The notes under the pieces are model-generated. The model saw only the letters and a program-made list of their open reading frames with translations. It ran no database searches and was not told where the DNA came from. The translations under genes were made by a program, and so were the position numbers. From positions 1 through 33,767 of the forward strand of contig JAGWVA010000043.1 of the NCBI GenBank assembly GCA_028875855.1: a stretch of DNA of 33,767 bases, in the 5' to 3' direction. Each line of letters begins with the position of its first letter. The first letter of the stretch is position 1. The DNA is from Paracoccaceae bacterium (GTDB lineage Bacteria > Pseudomonadota > Alphaproteobacteria > Rhodobacterales > Rhodobacteraceae). Shown piece after piece: positions 30,259-33,767 of the stretch.

Positions 30259-32621
30259 GCCCGGTCCCACCGGAACCGCAGCCGCGCCACGTCCTCGGCA
30301 TTCGCGCCGATCAACAGCTCGAACTCGCCGGGTTCCCAGGCGTGGCGGAGGTCGGTCAGGCTGTCGCCCACCGGGTAGCGCAGGTCGTCTGGCGTCAGGC
30401 GGAAGGCGACGGTGCCCGTCTCGCCGGGGGCCAGCGTGATCCGTTCGAAGCCGACCAGCTGGCGGCGCGGGCGGGCGGTCTGGCCGACAAGGTCGTGCAG
30501 GTAGGCCTGCGCGACCTCGGTCCCCGCGCGCGGGCCGGTATTGGCGATCTCGACCGTCACCGTCAGCTCGCCCGCGCCCCGCAGATGCGTGGAGGTGGCG
30601 CGCAGGGGGCCGTAGCGGAAGCTGGTGTAGGTCAGGCCAAAGCCCGCCGGAAAAAGCGGGGTCATCGGTTCTTCAAGGATGCAGGCGGTGGTGAATTTCC
30701 GGAACCAGTGGCGGCCCTTGGCGTCGAGCGCCGTATCCTCGGCCAGTTCCACGCCGGCGCCCCAGATCGGGCGGCCGGTCACCAGATCCTCGGTCCGGAG
30801 CGGCAGTTGGCCGACGCTGCGGGGCAGGGCCTGCGACAGCCGGCCCGAAGGCGCGACGCGGCCGAAAAGCACTTCGGCGATGGCATTGCCCGCCTCGTTG
30901 CCCAGATGCCCGGCCCAGATCAGCGCATCGACGCCCGCAACCTCGTGCGACAGGGCCAGCGGGCGGCCCGCCATGGCGATCAGGATCAGCGGTTTGCCCG
31001 AGGTCCTGGCAAAGGCGGACAGGCTGTCGAAAAGGGGCCGTTGCGCCGCGGGCAGGGCGATATCGGCGCGGGTGGAGCTTTCGCCGGCGTGTTCCTTCGC
31101 CTCGCCAAGGCAGAGCAGGATCGCGTCGGCGGACCTTGCGACCTCCAGCGCCTCGCGCAGCATCGCCTCGGGCGTGTCGGGGCCGATGATGACCGAGGGC
31201 ATGGAGCGGTTGTGCATGTTGAGCCGCGCGGCGAGGCTCGGGTCATCGACGATGTTGCAGCCCTTGGCGTGCAGGATGCGCTCGCCCGCCTGTGCCCGCA
31301 GGCCCTCGAGGATCGTGACCGATTTCGTCGGATCGACGTCGATGGCCCAGGTGCCCTGCATGTCGATGCGGTCGTCGGCCAGCGGTCCGATCACCGCGAT
31401 CCGGCCCCGGTCGGGGCGCAGCGGCAGCACGTCGCGGTCGTTCTTCAAGAGGACCAGCGACTTGGCCGCCGCCTCGCGCACCAGCGCGCGGTTGGCGGCG
31501 GTGTAGGTGACACGTTCGCGCAGCGCCTCGTCCATGCCGATGTAGGGATCGTGGAAGAGACCCAGCCGCCATTTCGCCTCCAGCACCTGCCGGGCGCGGT
31601 CGGTGATCTCGGCCTCGGTCACCGGGCCGAAGCGATAGGTGCCATCGGGGCCCGTGTAGGCTGCCGGGTTCTCGATCCCGTCGGCCACAAGCCCGGGCAG
31701 ATGGTTCAGGAAGGCCTGGCTGACGAGATCCACGTTCACCCCGGCCTTGAAGGCGAGGTAGGCGGCGGCGCGGGAATCCTCGGCCACGCCGTGGTGGATC
31801 AGCTCGGGGTCGATGGCGGTGAAATCGGTGACGATGATGCCGCGAAAGCCCAGACGCTTGCGCAGGACATCCTGCAACAGCGTGCGATGCGCCGTCACGG
31901 GGATGTCGTTGATCGTGTTGAAGGCCACCATGACCGCGCCCGCCCCGGCGGCGATGCCGGCGCGGAAGGGCTCCATGATCCGGGCGAGCGTGGCGGGCGA
32001 GGCTTCGACAGACGCATAGTCGCGGCCCGCGCGGGCCAGGCCGTAGCCCATGAAGTGCTTCAGCGTCGCCATGAAGCGGTCGGGCCGGGCCATGTCGCCA
32101 TCCGCCCCTTGGTAGGCGCGCACCACGACCTCGGCGATGCGGGCGCCAAGGTAGGGGAATTCTCCGTTGCCCTCGGCGATCCGGCCCCAGCGGGCGTCGT
32201 GGCAGATGTCCAGCATCGGCGCCCAGTTGAGGTTGATGCCGTCGGCGCGCGCCTCGCGGGCGCACATCGCGGCGATGCGGCCGATCAGGTCCAGATCCCA
32301 TGTGCAGGACAGTGCGAGCGGGATCGGCCCGCCGGTCTTGTAGCGCTGGATGCAGTCCTTGCCGAAGAAGAGCGGGATGCCGTTCGGCCCTTCCTCGACC
32401 GCGAGGCGCTGCAATTCCCGCCGCGCGGCAAGGTCGTCGCCCGCCGAGATGCCGCAGATCATGCCGCGGCGGATCATCGTGGGCACGTCCACCGCCTCGG
32501 CCACGCCGGCGATACCGCCGCCGGCACCCGAGGGGTAGTTGAGCTGGCCCACCTTCTCCGCCAGCGTCATGCGGGAGAGAACTGCGTCGAGATGGGTCGT
32601 CATGTCGGTCGGGGCGGTCAT
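30255..32621 (-). CDS. GH3 family beta-glucosidase
   Basis: 788 residues, the usual length, with the start supported by GGAGAGC seven bases upstream. Domain order: the (beta/alpha)8 domain (LAEKVGQLNYPSG, NWAPMLDICHDARWGR, ATLKHFMGYG), with the nucleophile at Asp266 (GFRGIIVTDFTAID); then the alpha/beta sandwich with the acid/base Glu in GESSTRADI; then a C-terminal fibronectin-like domain (TVTVEIANTGPRAGTEVAQAYL). It releases glucose from the non-reducing ends of beta-glucosides. It has no signal peptide, so it is cytoplasmic. Its stop overlaps the start of the GH144-type gene, which makes sophoro-oligosaccharides a likely substrate. Confidence 0.93.
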   Translation of the reverse strand: MTAPTDMTTHLDAVLSRMTLAEKVGQLNYPSGAGGGIAGVAEAVDVPTMIRRGMICGISAGDDLAARRELQRLAVEEGPNGIPLFFGKDCIQRYKTGGPIPLALSCTWDLDLIGRIAAMCAREARADGINLNWAPMLDICHDARWGRIAEGNGEFPYLGARIAEVVVRAYQGADGDMARPDRFMATLKHFMGYGLARAGRDYASVEASPATLARIMEPFRAGIAAGAGAVMVAFNTINDIPVTAHRTLLQDVLRKRLGFRGIIVTDFTAIDPELIHHGVAEDSRAAAYLAFKAGVNVDLVSQAFLNHLPGLVADGIENPAAYTGPDGTYRFGPVTEAEITDRARQVLEAKWRLGLFHDPYIGMDEALRERVTYTAANRALVREAAAKSLVLLKNDRDVLPLRPDRGRIAVIGPLADDRIDMQGTWAIDVDPTKSVTILEGLRAQAGERILHAKGCNIVDDPSLAARLNMHNRSMPSVIIGPDTPEAMLREALEVARSADAILLCLGEAKEHAGESSTRADIALPAAQRPLFDSLSAFARTSGKPLILIAMAGRPLALSHEVAGVDALIWAGHLGNEAGNAIAEVLFGRVAPSGRLSQALPRSVGQLPLRTEDLVTGRPIWGAGVELAEDTALDAKGRHWFRKFTTACILEEPMTPLFPAGFGLTYTSFRYGPLRATSTHLRGAGELTVTVEIANTGPRAGTEVAQAYLHDLVGQTARPRRQLVGFERITLAPGETGTVAFRLTPDDLRYPVGDSLTDLRHAWEPGEFELLIGANAEDVARLRFRWDRA

Positions 32622-32728
32622 GGCCGGAAGCTCTCCGCCGCACCGGATGGCGGATGGGCTGGGCGGGCGCCGGTGCGGTTACACCATGAATAGCATCGGC
32701 CCGGCCCCGGGGGGAGGGGTGGCGTCCC

Positions 32729-33544
32729 TCACCCGCGCAGACGGCGGCGCAGGGCAAGGGCCGCGTCGCGCGCCCCCCGGATCGCTCCCGGCACGGCATT
32801 CTCGAACGCCCGCAAGAGCGGCCCGATCGGCTTCAGCCCGGCGGTCAGCCCCTCGGGAAAGCGCCCGGCGGCGGCCTCGGGGGAGACCCGCGTGCCGCGG
32901 ATCTTGTTCGACACGTTGCCGCCATGAACGACCTGCAACCAGCCGCCCGGACCGTCGAGCTGGATCACGGGCGCATGTTTCGCAAGCTCCATGTGCTTGA
33001 TCGAGGCGGCGGTGGTGACGTTCTCCTCATAGGGCGCAAGGAAACTGAAGAAGGCGTTCGAGCGATGCGCGATCTGGTAAAGCGCGCCATGGGCGAGGAT
33101 GAAGCCGTTCAGCACGTTGTAGCCGCCAAGGCGAAGGCCCTGCCGCCGCACTTCGGCCTGAACGCGCGCGACATAGTCGATGGCAAGCGCGTCGTCATTG
33201 TCGAGCCGGGTCGTCAGCAGGTGATCGGGCCGGAAGCCGAAGGTTTCGTGAAGCGTGCGGGGCAGGTCGAAGGTTTCCAGCGGCCCGGTGTAGTAGGGGA
33301 CGAACGGCGCGACCTTGCGGCAGCGCTCGATCCTTTGGCGGAACGCATCGGGCGTCGCCTCGTCGAAATAGATGATCCAGTGGAAATCCGTCACGCTTTG
33401 CGCGGCGATCGAGGGCAGGCAGTAGCGTTCGAAGAGGTCGAAGCGCTCCTCCAGCCAGCCGGCGCGGTTGCGCAGCACATGTTCGCGCCCCGGCGTGGCG
33501 AGGTTGAAGCGGGTCATGACGACATGTTCGAAGTCCCTGGCCAT
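32729..33544 (-). CDS. Rhamnosyltransferase-like glycosyltransferase
   Basis: 271 residues, with AGGAGG before the ATG. A GT-A-like fold of the putative rhamnosyl transferase family: HVVMTRFNLATPGRE at the N-terminus, WIIYFDEATP, and the metal-binding DxD-like run in LLTTRLDNDDALAIDYV (residues 110-126). YNVLNGFILAHGALYQIAHRSNAFFSFLAP also fits. It is soluble, with no signal peptide. It would add a sugar, perhaps rhamnose, to a surface polysaccharide or lipid. It sits upstream of the GH3/GH144 pair on the same strand with about 107 bp between, including a 9-bp inverted repeat (CCGCACCGG/CCGGTGCGG), so it may be a separate unit. Confidence 0.8.
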   Translation of the reverse strand: MARDFEHVVMTRFNLATPGREHVLRNRAGWLEERFDLFERYCLPSIAAQSVTDFHWIIYFDEATPDAFRQRIERCRKVAPFVPYYTGPLETFDLPRTLHETFGFRPDHLLTTRLDNDDALAIDYVARVQAEVRRQGLRLGGYNVLNGFILAHGALYQIAHRSNAFFSFLAPYEENVTTAASIKHMELAKHAPVIQLDGPGGWLQVVHGGNVSNKIRGTRVSPEAAAGRFPEGLTAGLKPIGPLLRAFENAVPGAIRGARDAALALRRRLRG

Positions 33545-33666
33545 TCACCGCCTCCTGCCGCGACACCGACGACTTATCCCCGCTCGGCCGTCACCGCGCA
33601 AGACCGGCAAGACGCTTTGACTTGCAGGATTTTTCACAGACGCCTTCGCGTCACAGTCCCCTCGCC

Positions 33667-33767
33667 TCAGCCCGCATAGTCCGCGTCGCTGACCTTCTCC
33701 ATCCAGGTCACCGCCGATCCGTCGATGGATTCATGAATGGCGATATGCGTCATGGCGACGTCGGGCG
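33667..33767 (-). CDS. C-terminal fragment of a cupin-type protein (runs off the window)
   Basis: The last 32 codons before the stop at 33667 read [13 protein letters not shown]...[14 protein letters not shown]. The pattern THxAIxExxxGxxVxWMEKVxDxxY is that of the C-terminus of small cupin-domain proteins of the quercetin-dioxygenase/mandelonitrile-lyase-like group. Only this end is visible, so metal ligands and function cannot be checked. Confidence 0.65.
   Translation of the reverse strand, partial: PDVAMTHIAIHESIDGSAVTWMEKVSDADYAG

Noticed and set aside
30342-32693. 783-codon open frame antisense to the GH3 gene
   Set aside because: Composition is Gly/Arg/His-rich low complexity, as expected of the antisense of a GC-rich gene. 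The GH3 protein on the other strand has all its catalytic motifs.
1-33767. CRISPR array or rRNA genes
   Set aside because: No regularly spaced direct repeats with unique spacers and no rRNA-like sequence were seen; the only multi-copy repeat is the par-region palindrome.

Overview
The window is GC-rich DNA of the kind found in Rhodobacteraceae (Alphaproteobacteria, Rhodobacterales). The taxonomic pointers are a DddP-type DMSP lyase, a DmdA-type DMSP demethylase, and a partition/replication module of the DnaA-like plasmid type known from this order. That module (about 17.6-24.3 kb) indicates that the window lies on a plasmid or chromid. No rRNA, tRNA, CRISPR array or intact insertion sequence was seen.

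Layout. 0-3.7 kb: the start of a lipoprotein gene behind a tiny coupled gene, a GT87-type membrane glycosyltransferase, and a three-gene leftward operon of unknown function that is visibly less GC-rich than its surroundings. 4.3-5.3 kb: tandem FAS1 (fasciclin) genes, one with a secretion signal and one with a lipoprotein signal. 5.4-8.7 kb: Gfo/Idh/MocA oxidoreductase, DsbA-like thiol oxidoreductase, and a TetR regulator divergent from an AhpD-like protein. 8.8-16.2 kb: dddP, a cysteine hydrolase, an SRPBCC-ArsR-SRPBCC operon, a LysE-type exporter, an aldo/keto reductase, and a LysR regulator divergent from dmdA. 16.2-18.7 kb: a YegD-like Hsp70 and a plasmid-type helix-turn-helix protein.

18.9-24.3 kb is the replicon core: serine recombinase, VapC-type toxin with antitoxin, ParB, ParA, a roughly 490-bp probable origin region, and a DnaA-like initiator. 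A 16-bp perfect palindrome, CTTCCCCGCGGGGAAG, occurs five times here, with two further one-mismatch copies of its 14-bp core. It is the obvious candidate for the ParB-binding centromere. Two perfect copies lie inside parB and parA, in the same reading frame, so both partition proteins carry the peptide FPAGK.

24.6-33.8 kb: an NADP-dependent oxidoreductase, a small winged-helix protein, a MASE1-like membrane protein, an SbmA/YddA-type ABC transporter with degenerate ATPase motifs, a translationally coupled GH3/GH144-type pair with no signal peptides, a rhamnosyltransferase-like protein, and the C-terminus of a cupin-type protein.

The strongest leads are the palindromes embedded in the partition genes and the carriage of both competing DMSP routes (cleavage by DddP, demethylation by DmdA) about 5 kb apart on what appears to be an extrachromosomal element. 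The leftward operon at 2.06-3.75 kb is the best candidate for something undescribed, but the sequence alone gives no function. All assignments come from reading the sequence; no database search was run.
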